From CAIMUS01 sp963708455 (GTDB lineage Bacteria > Pseudomonadota > Gammaproteobacteria > Competibacterales > Competibacteraceae): a stretch of DNA of 64,000 nt. Positions 7,798 to 15,888 of this stretch are shown in pieces. Within the stretch, counting starts at the first letter, position 1. Every line of letters starts with the position of its first letter. The notes below the pieces were generated by a model. That model saw nothing but the letters and a program-made list of their open reading frames with translations. It searched no databases and had not been told where the DNA came from. Position numbers and translations under genes: made by a program. The stretch spans positions 1,178,001-1,242,000 of the forward strand of contig CAVPSQ010000010.1 in the NCBI GenBank assembly GCA_963708455.1, given 5' to 3'.

Positions 7798-9510
7798 ATG
7801 ACCCATCTGATTACGCCCCACGGGGGCACCCTGAAGGAACTGTATCTGTCTCCCGAAGCCGCTGCATTGGAAAAGCAGCAGGCCGGTGAATACCCCTCCT
7901 GGCATCTGACCTACCGCCAGTTATGCGATGTGGAATTGCTGCTCAATGGCGGCTTTTCGCCACTGGAAGGTTTCCTAAGCCAGGCCGACTATCAGCGGGT
8001 GCTGAGCGACCTGCACCTGAGCAACGGCATCCTGTGGCCGATGCCGATCACCCTGGACGTGTCCGAGACCTTCGCCGAAAGCATAGCGCCCGGCAGCCGC
8101 GTCGCGCTGCGTGACCCGGAAGGCGTACTGCTTGCAGTGCTGGACGTGGCCGATATCTGGCGTCCGGACAAGACGGCGGAAGCGCTGCAGGTGTTCGGCA
8201 GCGACGACCCCCATCATCCGGGCGTCGATTACCTGCTGCACAAAGCCCAGCCGGTCTACCTGGGCGGTCGCCTGAGCGGGATCGAGCCTCCTATCCACTA
8301 TGACTTCAAGCATCTACGCGACACCCCACGGGAACTGCGGGATAAGTTCCGCAAATGGGGCTGGCGCCGGGTAGTTGCCTTTCAGACCCGCAATCCGATG
8401 CATCGCGCCCATTACGAACTGACCTTCCGGGCGGCGCAACTCACGGAAGCCAATCTGCTGTTGCAACCGGTAGTGGGTATGACCAAACCGGGCGATATCG
8501 ATCACTATTCCCGGGTGCGCTGCTACGAGCGTTTGCTGACCTATTATCCGGAGCAAACGACCACGCTGAGCCTGCTGCATCTGGCGATGCGTATGGGGGG
8601 ACCGCGGGAAGCAGTGTGGCATGCCATTATCCGTAAGAACCACGGCTGCACCCATTTTATCGTCGGCCGCGACCACGCCGGGCCGGGCAATGACAGCCAC
8701 GGCAGGCCGTTTTACGATCCCTATGCTGCCCAGGAACTGGTGGCCCGTTACCAGGATGAACTCGGCATTCAAATGGTGCCGTTCCAGGAAATGGTCTACG
8801 TGCAGGAGCGGGCTGAGTACGCGCCCGGCAACGAGATGCAAGCGGGGGAAACGGTGCTGAATATCTCCGGCACGGAGTTCCGCCGGCGTTTGCAGGAAGG
8901 GCTGGATATTCCGGACTGGTTCTCCTATCCGGATGTGGTGGCGGAATTGCGCAAAGCCTATCCGCCGCGCCGCCGTCAGGGGTTTACGGTGTTTTTCACC
9001 GGTCTGTCGGGTGCCGGCAAGTCCACCATTGCCAACGCCTTGCAAATCAAGCTGATGGAGTTGGGCGGGCGTTCCGTGTCGTTGCTGGACGGCGATATCG
9101 TGCGCAAGCACCTGTCGAGCGAACTGGGATTCTCCCGGGAGCATCGCAACATCAACATCCTGCGCATCGGTTATGTCGCCAGCGAGATCACCAAGAACGG
9201 CGGCATCGCCATCTGCGCACCGATTGCGCCGTATGCGGCCACCCGCCGCGAAGTGCGGCAGATGATCGCGGCGGTCGGCGGCTTCATCGAAGTCTATGTG
9301 GCCACCGCCCTGGCCGTGTGCGAAGCGCGAGACCGCAAAGGGCTGTACGCCCAGGCACGGGCCGGGCTGATCAAGGAATTCACCGGCATCAGCGATCCTT
9401 ACGAGACGCCGGAAAATCCGGAAGTTACGCTCGACACCACCGAATGCCCCCCGGACGAGGCCGCCCAGCGGATTATCCTTAAGCTGGAGAATCTGGGTTA
9501 CATCAAATAA
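7798..9510 (+). CDS. sat-cysC: Bifunctional sulfate adenylyltransferase / adenylylsulfate kinase
   Basis: Cytoplasmic enzyme that makes APS from sulfate and ATP and then phosphorylates it to PAPS, the universal sulfate donor. Residues 1-390 are ATP sulfurylase: PUA-like N-terminus, QTRNPMHRAHYELT (HxxH nucleotide site), GRDHAGPG, and SGTEFRRRL. Residues 395-570 are APS kinase with P-loop FTGLSGAGKSTIANAL and DGDIVRKHL...SREHR. The order sat then cysC on one chain occurs in several bacteria. It stands alone, between the GDP-mannose genes and a membrane protein. PAPS can serve assimilation or sulfotransferases; no reductase or sulfotransferase is visible here. Confidence 0.93.
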   Translation: MTHLITPHGGTLKELYLSPEAAALEKQQAGEYPSWHLTYRQLCDVELLLNGGFSPLEGFLSQADYQRVLSDLHLSNGILWPMPITLDVSETFAESIAPGSRVALRDPEGVLLAVLDVADIWRPDKTAEALQVFGSDDPHHPGVDYLLHKAQPVYLGGRLSGIEPPIHYDFKHLRDTPRELRDKFRKWGWRRVVAFQTRNPMHRAHYELTFRAAQLTEANLLLQPVVGMTKPGDIDHYSRVRCYERLLTYYPEQTTTLSLLHLAMRMGGPREAVWHAIIRKNHGCTHFIVGRDHAGPGNDSHGRPFYDPYAAQELVARYQDELGIQMVPFQEMVYVQERAEYAPGNEMQAGETVLNISGTEFRRRLQEGLDIPDWFSYPDVVAELRKAYPPRRRQGFTVFFTGLSGAGKSTIANALQIKLMELGGRSVSLLDGDIVRKHLSSELGFSREHRNINILRIGYVASEITKNGGIAICAPIAPYAATRREVRQMIAAVGGFIEVYVATALAVCEARDRKGLYAQARAGLIKEFTGISDPYETPENPEVTLDTTECPPDEAAQRIILKLENLGYIK

Positions 9511-9515
9511 ACCGC

Positions 9516-9537
9516 GGCGGCGGGTACGTCCGCCGCC
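9516..9537. terminator. GC-rich hairpin after sat-cysC
   Basis: Perfect 8-bp stem GGCGGCGG/CCGCCGCC with loop GTACGT, six bases after the sat-cysC stop and just ahead of the next ribosome-binding site. No T-tract follows, so it may act as an mRNA-stabilising or partial termination structure. Confidence 0.45.
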
Positions 9538-9552
9538 ACCAAAAGGATTCAC

Positions 9553-10230
9553 TTGCTAGGCACTCTGGTCAATACCGGCGCCATTCTCATCGGCGCCGCC
9601 ACTGGCCTGGCCATCGGCACCCGGCTGCCGGGACGCATGAAAAAAACCCTCATGCAGGGACTGGGCCTCGCCGTGGTCGTTATCGGCCTGGATATGGCGC
9701 TGGCGGCCCGGCAGCGGCTGTTGCTGGCCGTCGGCTGCCTGCTGCTCGGCGGCCTGCTGGGCGAATGGCTGGCTCTCGAACAGCGCCTGAGCCAAGCGGG
9801 CGACTGGCTGAAAACCCGCCTGCGCACCACTGCCGCCAACTTCACCGAAGGGTTCGTCTCCGCCACGCTGCTCTATCTGACCGGCGCCATGACCATCGTC
9901 GGCTCCATTCAGGACGGCACGGTCGGCGACCAACGCACCCTGTTTCTCAAAGCCCTGCTGGACGGCGTCGCCTCCATCGCCCTGGCCTCCTCGCTCGGTG
10001 TGGGGGTACTTTTTTCCGCCCTGCCCGTGTTGGTCGTCCAGGGTGGCATCACGGTGCTGGCCGGGCAACTGCAATTCCTGTCCGAGCCCGCCGTGCTGGC
10101 GGCGGTGAACGCCACCGGCGGCATCCTGATTCTGGGTATTGGAATCAACCTGCTGGAAATCGGTCGTATTGCAGTAAGCAACCTGTTGCCCGCAATAGTT
10201 TGCGCCATTATCGGCGCTCTCGTGTTGTAA
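9553..10230 (+). CDS. DUF554 (YqgA-like) membrane protein
   Basis: Integral membrane protein of 225 residues with about six hydrophobic segments; the Gly-rich starts GTLVNTGAILIGAATGLAIG and GSIQDGTVGDQRTLFLKALLDG are the family signatures. Start codon is TTG at 9553, chosen because AAAAGGA lies five bases upstream and the family begins M-x-G-T-x-x-N. The family resembles transporters or channels, but no substrate is known. It is followed after 25 bases by the RND adaptor gene. Confidence 0.82.
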   Translation: MLGTLVNTGAILIGAATGLAIGTRLPGRMKKTLMQGLGLAVVVIGLDMALAARQRLLLAVGCLLLGGLLGEWLALEQRLSQAGDWLKTRLRTTAANFTEGFVSATLLYLTGAMTIVGSIQDGTVGDQRTLFLKALLDGVASIALASSLGVGVLFSALPVLVVQGGITVLAGQLQFLSEPAVLAAVNATGGILILGIGINLLEIGRIAVSNLLPAIVCAIIGALVL

Positions 10231-10255
10231 TTCCTTTGGCGATCATAGAGTAACG

Positions 10256-11293
10256 ATGCGAATCCTCATTACCATCCTGCTGACCGCTAATTTGTTAGTG
10301 TGCGCCCAGGCTCCGGCGCAGATGGCACCGATGACCGTGCAGGTCAAGGTGGCTCCGGTCATTCAGGACACGGTCAACGTCGAGATCACCGCACTCGGTA
10401 CCTTGCGCTCCGAAGAAGCCATTATCGTCCGCCCGGAAGTCGCCGGCCGGGTACAGACCATTCATTTTCAGGAAAGCCAGTTGGTCAATAAGAACGATCC
10501 GCTGATTAGCCTGGATGCGGCCGAATACAAGGCGCAACTGGAGAGCAGCGCCGCCCAACTGAGAATGGAGGAACTCAACTTCGAGCGCACCCGCATGTTG
10601 TTTAGCAGACAATTGACCAGCCGGCAGAACCTGGACGAGGCCCAGGCGAAGCTGGATGCGGCGCGGGCCTGGCAGGAAAAGGACCAGGTGCGGCTGGACA
10701 AAATGGTGATCCGCGCGCCTTTCACCGGCGTGGTCGGGCTGCGTCAGGTGAGCCCCGGCGCCTACGTATCACCGGGTCAGGATCTCACCACGTTCGGCAG
10801 TATGGGCTCGATCAAGCTGGATTTCCAGGTTCCGGAAGTGTATCTCCCCAGGATCAAAACCGGCCAGCCAGTGAGCGTCCGGGTGGATGCCTATCCGGAT
10901 CGACTGTTCAAGGGCAACGTCTACGCCATCGATCCCCGCGTCGATGAAGCCACGCGCACGGTGCAGGTGCGGGCCCGCCTGCCCAATCCCGATAGCCTGC
11001 TGCGCCCGGGCATGTTCGGGCGCATTGCCCTGACCCTGGAGCGGCGCGATAAGGCGCTGCTGGTGCCGGAACAGGCCATCGTGCCGCAGGGGCAGCGTAC
11101 TTTTGTATTCCGCGTAGTGGACGGCAAGGTGGCGTTCACGGCGGTGACGCTGGGGCAACGCCGTCCCGGTCAGGTGGAGGTCACTGCCGGCCTGAACCCT
11201 GACGACCGGGTCGTGACCGACGGCCAGATCAAACTGCGCGACGGCGCGCCGGTGCAGGTGCTGCCGGCGGAGCCCGCCGGTCAGGACAAGTAA
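10256..11293 (+). CDS. RND efflux periplasmic adaptor (membrane fusion protein)
   Basis: Links the inner-membrane pump encoded next to an outer-membrane channel. The 345 residues start with a signal peptide (MRILITILLTANLLVCAQAPAQ). Order: barrel-sandwich/biotinyl-lipoyl half (EEAIIVRPEVAGRVQTIHFQ), alpha-hairpin coiled coil about residues 95-140, second lipoyl half (IRAPFTGVVGLRQVSPG), beta-barrel and membrane-proximal domain ending VTDGQIKLRDGAPV. The pump gene begins seven bases after its stop. No outer-membrane TolC-type gene or local regulator is present. Confidence 0.9.
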   Translation: MRILITILLTANLLVCAQAPAQMAPMTVQVKVAPVIQDTVNVEITALGTLRSEEAIIVRPEVAGRVQTIHFQESQLVNKNDPLISLDAAEYKAQLESSAAQLRMEELNFERTRMLFSRQLTSRQNLDEAQAKLDAARAWQEKDQVRLDKMVIRAPFTGVVGLRQVSPGAYVSPGQDLTTFGSMGSIKLDFQVPEVYLPRIKTGQPVSVRVDAYPDRLFKGNVYAIDPRVDEATRTVQVRARLPNPDSLLRPGMFGRIALTLERRDKALLVPEQAIVPQGQRTFVFRVVDGKVAFTAVTLGQRRPGQVEVTAGLNPDDRVVTDGQIKLRDGAPVQVLPAEPAGQDK

Positions 11294-11299
11294 CAGCGC

Positions 11300-14200
11300 A
11301 TGTTGCTACCCGAAATTGCCGTCAGGCGACCGGTGCTGGCCACCGTCATGAGCCTGGTCATTCTGCTGATCGGCTTTATCGCCTTTCAGCGCCTGCCGGT
11401 GCGGGAATATCCCAACGTCGATACCCCGGTGGCGTCGGTGCGCACCGTGTATCCCGGTGCCAGCGCCGAAATCATCGAAAGCCAGGTCACCAAACCGCTG
11501 GAGGATTCCCTGGCCGGCATCGAGGGCGTCAAGACCCTCAAATCCGTCAGCCGCGAGGAAGTCAGCCAAATTACGGTGGAACTGGTCCCGGAACGCGATG
11601 TGGACGCTGCTGCCAACGACGTGCGCGACCGGGTAGCGCGGGTGCGCGGCATTCTGCCGGAAGACGTCGATGAGCCGGTGGTATCCAAGGTGGAAGCGGA
11701 TGCCCAGGCCATCATCTGGCTGGCGTTCTACAGTGAACGTCACGACGCGCTGGCGATCACCGATTATGCCCGCCGCTTCGTAGTGGACCGGTTGCAAACC
11801 CTGCCGGGCGTGGCCCGGGTGATCATCGGCGGCGAGCGTCGTTACGCCATGCGCCTGTGGCTGGACCGGGACCGGCTGGCAGCTTACGGCCTTACCCCGC
11901 AGGACGTAGAGGATGCCCTGCGCCGCCAGAATGTCGAGATTCCCTCCGGGCGCATCGAAAGCCGGTTGCGGGAATTTTCCGTACTGACGGTTTCCGATCT
12001 GCAAACACCCGAGCAATTCAATAACTTGATCATCCGGGAAACCAACAACTATCCCATCCGGATGGGCGATGTGGGCCGCGCCGAGATCGGTGCTCAGGAC
12101 GACCGCAACGCGGTGCGCGTCAACGGCCGGCCGGCGGTGGGCATGGGTGTGGTCAAACAATCCACCGCCAACACCCTGAGCGTCGCCCGGCAGGTCAAAG
12201 ATATGATCCCCAAAATCCAGGCGGATTTGCCGCAGGGCATGGAGTTGCAGATCGCCTTCGACAGCGCGGTGTTCATCGAAAAAGCCATCGAAGCGGTCTA
12301 TCGCGCCATGCTGGAAGCGCTGGCGCTGGTGGTAGCGGTCATCTTTCTGTTCCTGCGTTCCGGGCGGGCCACGCTGATTCCCTTCGTCACCATTCCGGTA
12401 TCGCTGGTCGGGGCCTTCATTTTCCTGTACGCCTTCGGCTTTTCCATCAATATCCTGACCCTGCTGGGACTGGTGCTGGCTATCGGGCTGGTGGTGGATG
12501 ACGCCATTGTGGTACTGGAGAATATCCATCGCCATATCGAAGCAGGCATGCCGCCCTTCCAGGCCGCCTTGCAGGGCTCCAGGGAAATCGCCTTCGCCGT
12601 GGTGGCCATGACCATCACCCTGGCCGCGGTATTCCTGCCGCTGACCTTCATGACCGGCAAAACCGGCCGGCTGTTTACCGAATTCGCGCTCACGGTCGCG
12701 TCCGCCGTACTGGTGTCGGGTTTCGTCGCGCTCACGCTTACCCCGATGATGTGCGCCCGCCTGCTGCACCATCAACAGAGCCGTTTCTATACGCTGAGCG
12801 AGCGATTTTTCGTGGCCATGAACAACGGCTACAGCCGTCTGCTGCAGAGCGCCTTGCGGCGGCGCTGGCTGGTGGTGTTATTGTTCGCCGCCACTGCCGG
12901 CGCGGGTGGCTGGTTATTTATGCACCTGAAAGCGGAACTGGCGCCGTTGGAGGATCGCGGTTTCATTCTCGGCGTGCTGGCAGCGCCGGAAGGCTCGACG
13001 CTGCAATACACCGACGGCTACGCCCGCAAAATCGAAAAGTTCCTCGAGGATATTCCAGAAATTCAATCTTATTTTTCGGTGGTGGCGCCCGGCCTGGAGC
13101 GGCCCAATCCGGTGACCAGCTCTTTGTTTTTCGTGCGCCTGAAGCCCTGGGACGAGCGGCAGCGCAGCCAGCAGGCGATCGCTGCCGCCCTGGCCCCCAG
13201 GCTGTTCAGTTTGCCGGGCGTGCTGGCCTTTGCCATCAACCCGCCCTCGCTGGGCCAGAGCTTCCGTGACCCGCCGGTGCAATTCGTGGTGCAGGCCAAT
13301 GCCTATCCGGAATTGCAGGATAAGATGAATCGGCTGCTGGCCAGGGCCAGGGAATATCCGGGTATAGCCAATCCAGACACCGATCTGCGGCTGGACAAAC
13401 CGCAGTTGTCGGTCACTCTGAAGCGCGACAAGATCGCCGATGTGGGCGTGCAGGTGGACGCCATCGGCCATGCGCTGGAAATCCTGCTGGGCGGCCGCCA
13501 GATCACCCGCTTTAAGCGCGAGGGCGAACAGTACGACGTGATCGTGCAACTGGAGCCCAAGGACCGTAATGTGCCCACTGATCTCACCGCCATTTTCGTG
13601 CGCGGCCGCGACGGCAGTCTGCTGCAGCTTGCCAATCTGGTCGAGGTCAAGGAGACCGTCGCGCCCAAGGAGTTGAACCATTTCAACCGCCTACGGGCGG
13701 CCATTCTGTCGGCTAATGTGGCGCCCGGTTATGCGCTGGGCGATGCGCTGGACTTTCTGGATCGGGCTGCGGACGAGACGCTGGGTGCCGGCACCCCGAC
13801 GGCGCTGTACGGCCAGTCGCTGGAATTCAAGGAATCCGGCGCCACCCTGTACGTAACCTTTCTGCTGGCGCTGGCGTTTATCTACCTGGTGCTGGCGGCC
13901 CAGTTTGAAAGTTTCGTCTCTCCCTTCGTGATCATGCTCACCGTGCCGCTCGCCATAACCGGCGCGTTGCTGGCGCTGCGACTAACGGGGGGGACGCTGA
14001 ACGTTTACAGCCAGATCGGCCTGGTAATGCTGGTGGGTCTGATCACCAAGCATGGCATTCTGATCGTCGAGTTCGCCAACCAGTTGCGGGAACAGGGGCT
14101 GGCCCTGCACGCAGCCGTGGTGCAGGCAGCCACGCTGCGGCTGCGACCGATCTTGATGACCACCGCGGCGATGGTGCTGGGCGCCATTCCGCTGGCCTTA

Positions 14201-14413
14201 GCCCACGGCGCCGGCGCCGAAAGCCGGCAGCAGATCGGCTGGGTGATCGTCGGTGGCCTGCTGCTGGGTACGTTGCTGACCTTGTTCGTGGTGCCCACGG
14301 CGTATACGCTGCTGGCGCGGCGAGCGCGGCCAGGAGCGGAATCTGTAGCGGAGCCCTTGTCAACCCTTACCCCCCACCCTGTCCCTCCCCCACAAAACTT
14401 TTCTTTACCCTGA
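11300..14413 (+). CDS. RND multidrug efflux permease (HAE1 family), 3' end formed by an IS
   Basis: Proton-driven trimeric inner-membrane transporter related to AcrB/MexK. The 1037 residues show the N-terminal helix (RRPVLATVMSLVILLIGFIA), porter domain, TM4 GLVLAIGLVVDDAIVVLEN with the proton-relay Asp pair, and the duplicated second half with TM10-12 (GLVMLVGLITKHGILIVEFA, VVPTAYTLL). The last residues and the TGA stop at 14411-14413 lie in the left end of the neighbouring IS element (its 18-bp inverted repeat starts at 14394), so the original poorly conserved tail was cut and replaced by about six IS-encoded residues. The functional core appears intact. Confidence 0.92.
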   Translation: MLLPEIAVRRPVLATVMSLVILLIGFIAFQRLPVREYPNVDTPVASVRTVYPGASAEIIESQVTKPLEDSLAGIEGVKTLKSVSREEVSQITVELVPERDVDAAANDVRDRVARVRGILPEDVDEPVVSKVEADAQAIIWLAFYSERHDALAITDYARRFVVDRLQTLPGVARVIIGGERRYAMRLWLDRDRLAAYGLTPQDVEDALRRQNVEIPSGRIESRLREFSVLTVSDLQTPEQFNNLIIRETNNYPIRMGDVGRAEIGAQDDRNAVRVNGRPAVGMGVVKQSTANTLSVARQVKDMIPKIQADLPQGMELQIAFDSAVFIEKAIEAVYRAMLEALALVVAVIFLFLRSGRATLIPFVTIPVSLVGAFIFLYAFGFSINILTLLGLVLAIGLVVDDAIVVLENIHRHIEAGMPPFQAALQGSREIAFAVVAMTITLAAVFLPLTFMTGKTGRLFTEFALTVASAVLVSGFVALTLTPMMCARLLHHQQSRFYTLSERFFVAMNNGYSRLLQSALRRRWLVVLLFAATAGAGGWLFMHLKAELAPLEDRGFILGVLAAPEGSTLQYTDGYARKIEKFLEDIPEIQSYFSVVAPGLERPNPVTSSLFFVRLKPWDERQRSQQAIAAALAPRLFSLPGVLAFAINPPSLGQSFRDPPVQFVVQANAYPELQDKMNRLLARAREYPGIANPDTDLRLDKPQLSVTLKRDKIADVGVQVDAIGHALEILLGGRQITRFKREGEQYDVIVQLEPKDRNVPTDLTAIFVRGRDGSLLQLANLVEVKETVAPKELNHFNRLRAAILSANVAPGYALGDALDFLDRAADETLGAGTPTALYGQSLEFKESGATLYVTFLLALAFIYLVLAAQFESFVSPFVIMLTVPLAITGALLALRLTGGTLNVYSQIGLVMLVGLITKHGILIVEFANQLREQGLALHAAVVQAATLRLRPILMTTAAMVLGAIPLALAHGAGAESRQQIGWVIVGGLLLGTLLTLFVVPTAYTLLARRARPGAESVAEPLSTLTPHPVPPPQNFSLP

Positions 14414-15854
14414 AATACCCATATATTATGGAGAGGTAATAAGTAGAGGTTAAGAGTACCATGAGTCAGTGGGCGGAAGAGGAATTTGGCGAGGCTCACT
14501 TGGGCGATCCGCGCCGGACCCGGCGGTTGATCGCCATTGCCACCGCGCGGGCACAACGACCCAGTGTCTCGCTGCCCCAAAGTTTTGACGGTAAGGCCGG
14601 GCTGAAAGCGATGTACAAGTTCTGTGATAACGAGCACGTCAGTCGGGACGCGATCCTGCAGAGCCACTTCCAAGCGACCGCACGACGCGTGGCCACCGAG
14701 CGGGTGGTCCTGGCCGTGCAGGATACCACCTACGTGGATTACAGCCACCATCCGGCTACCCAAGGGTTAGGGATTCTGACGGATGAGCAGCAGCGCGGAT
14801 TACTGTTGCACAGCACCTTGATGGTGACCCCGACGCGAGTGCCGTTGGGGTTGATTGATCAACAGGTCATTTATCGGGATCCGGCCGAGTTCGGCAAGAA
14901 ACACCGCCGCAAACAACGCCCGATTGAGGAGAAAGAAAGCCGGAAATGGCTGGACAGTCTGCGGGCGACGGCGCGGCTGCAAGCGGCTTGTCCCGACACC
15001 CGCCTGCTGAGTGTGGGTGACCGGGAAGCGGATGTGTATGATGTTTTCGTCCTGGGCCGCGAACTGCAGCAGGACGTGCTGGTCCGGGCGGCCTGGAATC
15101 GGGCCGTCGACCACGAGGAACGAGACCTGTGGGACCTGCTGGAGCAGCAACCCGTGGCGGGCACCATCACCGTCACGGTGCCCCGGCACCGGACCCAACC
15201 CGGTCGCACCGCCACCCTCACGGTACGGTTTACCGCCGTCACGCTGAAACCGCCCCGCCACCGGGCGCGCGAACACCTGCCCACGCTCAGCGTGTACGGG
15301 GTCCTGGCGCGGGAAGCCTCACCGCCAGCGGGCGTGGAGCGGATTGAGTGGTTGCTGTTGACCACGGTCCCCGTGGTGACCTGGGCCGATGCCGGCGAGC
15401 GAATTCATTGGTATAATTGCCGCTGGGTCATTGAAATTTATCATAAAGTGCTGAAAAGTGGCTGCCGGATTGAAAACCGGCAGTGGGAAACGGCGGCGCG
15501 GGTGGAGCGGTATCTGGCGATTGACAGCGTAGTGGCCTGGCGAGTGCTGGGGTTAACCTTCCAGAGCCGGCAGACGCCTGATATGAGCTGTGAAGCCTTT
15601 CTCGACCGCGACGACTGGCAGGCCCTAGCGTGCTACATGAACCACACCCTCAGTCCACCCCAGCAACCGCCCACCCTCAAGCAGGCCGCCCGCTGGATTG
15701 CGCAGTTAGGTGGGTTTTTGGGTCGCAAAGGCGACGCTGATCCCGGCGTCACCGTGATGTGGCGGGGCCTGCAACGGTTGTATGACCTGGTGGCCATGTG
15801 GCGGTTGTTTAACTATTCTAATGATAGGGTTAATTGAGGGTAAAGAAAAGTTTT
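14394..15854 (+). mobile_element. IS4-family (IS50 group) insertion sequence, complete
   Basis: A 1461-bp element with 18-bp perfect terminal inverted repeats: AAAACTTTTCTTTACCCT at 14394-14411 and its complement at 15837-15854. One transposase gene fills the inside. No direct target duplication is seen next to the ends, so the flanks may have been rearranged. The right flank is a dispersed palindromic repeat (15856-15885); the left end supplies the stop codon of the RND pump. Confidence 0.88.
14461..15837 (+). CDS. IS4-family transposase (Tn5/IS50-like)
   Basis: DDE transposase of 458 residues. The N-terminal DNA-binding region reads WAEEEFGEAHLGDPRRTRR, as in Tn5. Catalytic Asp residues fall in AVQDTTYVDYS (near residue 89) and VGDREADVYDVF (near residue 187); the Glu is in the YREK-type motif WVIEIYHKVLKSG (near residue 324). 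The stop at 15835-15837 touches the right inverted repeat. Intact, so potentially active. Confidence 0.92.
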   Translation: MSQWAEEEFGEAHLGDPRRTRRLIAIATARAQRPSVSLPQSFDGKAGLKAMYKFCDNEHVSRDAILQSHFQATARRVATERVVLAVQDTTYVDYSHHPATQGLGILTDEQQRGLLLHSTLMVTPTRVPLGLIDQQVIYRDPAEFGKKHRRKQRPIEEKESRKWLDSLRATARLQAACPDTRLLSVGDREADVYDVFVLGRELQQDVLVRAAWNRAVDHEERDLWDLLEQQPVAGTITVTVPRHRTQPGRTATLTVRFTAVTLKPPRHRAREHLPTLSVYGVLAREASPPAGVERIEWLLLTTVPVVTWADAGERIHWYNCRWVIEIYHKVLKSGCRIENRQWETAARVERYLAIDSVVAWRVLGLTFQSRQTPDMSCEAFLDRDDWQALACYMNHTLSPPQQPPTLKQAARWIAQLGGFLGRKGDADPGVTVMWRGLQRLYDLVAMWRLFNYSNDRVN

Positions 15855-15855
15855 C

Positions 15856-15885
15856 AAGGAGGGGTGGCACGCAGCGCCGGGGTGG
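15856..15885. repeat. REP-like palindromic repeat, copy 1
   Basis: About 30 bases, starting AAGGAGGGGTGGC and ending GCGCCGGGGTGG, almost identical to the copy at 42860-42889 (two differences). Each copy directly follows the right end of an IS element, and here it overlaps the 3' end region of the minus-strand helicase gene. Confidence 0.7.
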
Positions 15886-15888
15886 TTG

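Noticed and set aside
14370..14392. Target-site duplication of the IS50-type element
   Set aside because: The bases outside the two inverted repeats do not match in direct orientation; only a loose inverted similarity (CCCTCCCC against GGAGGGG) is seen.
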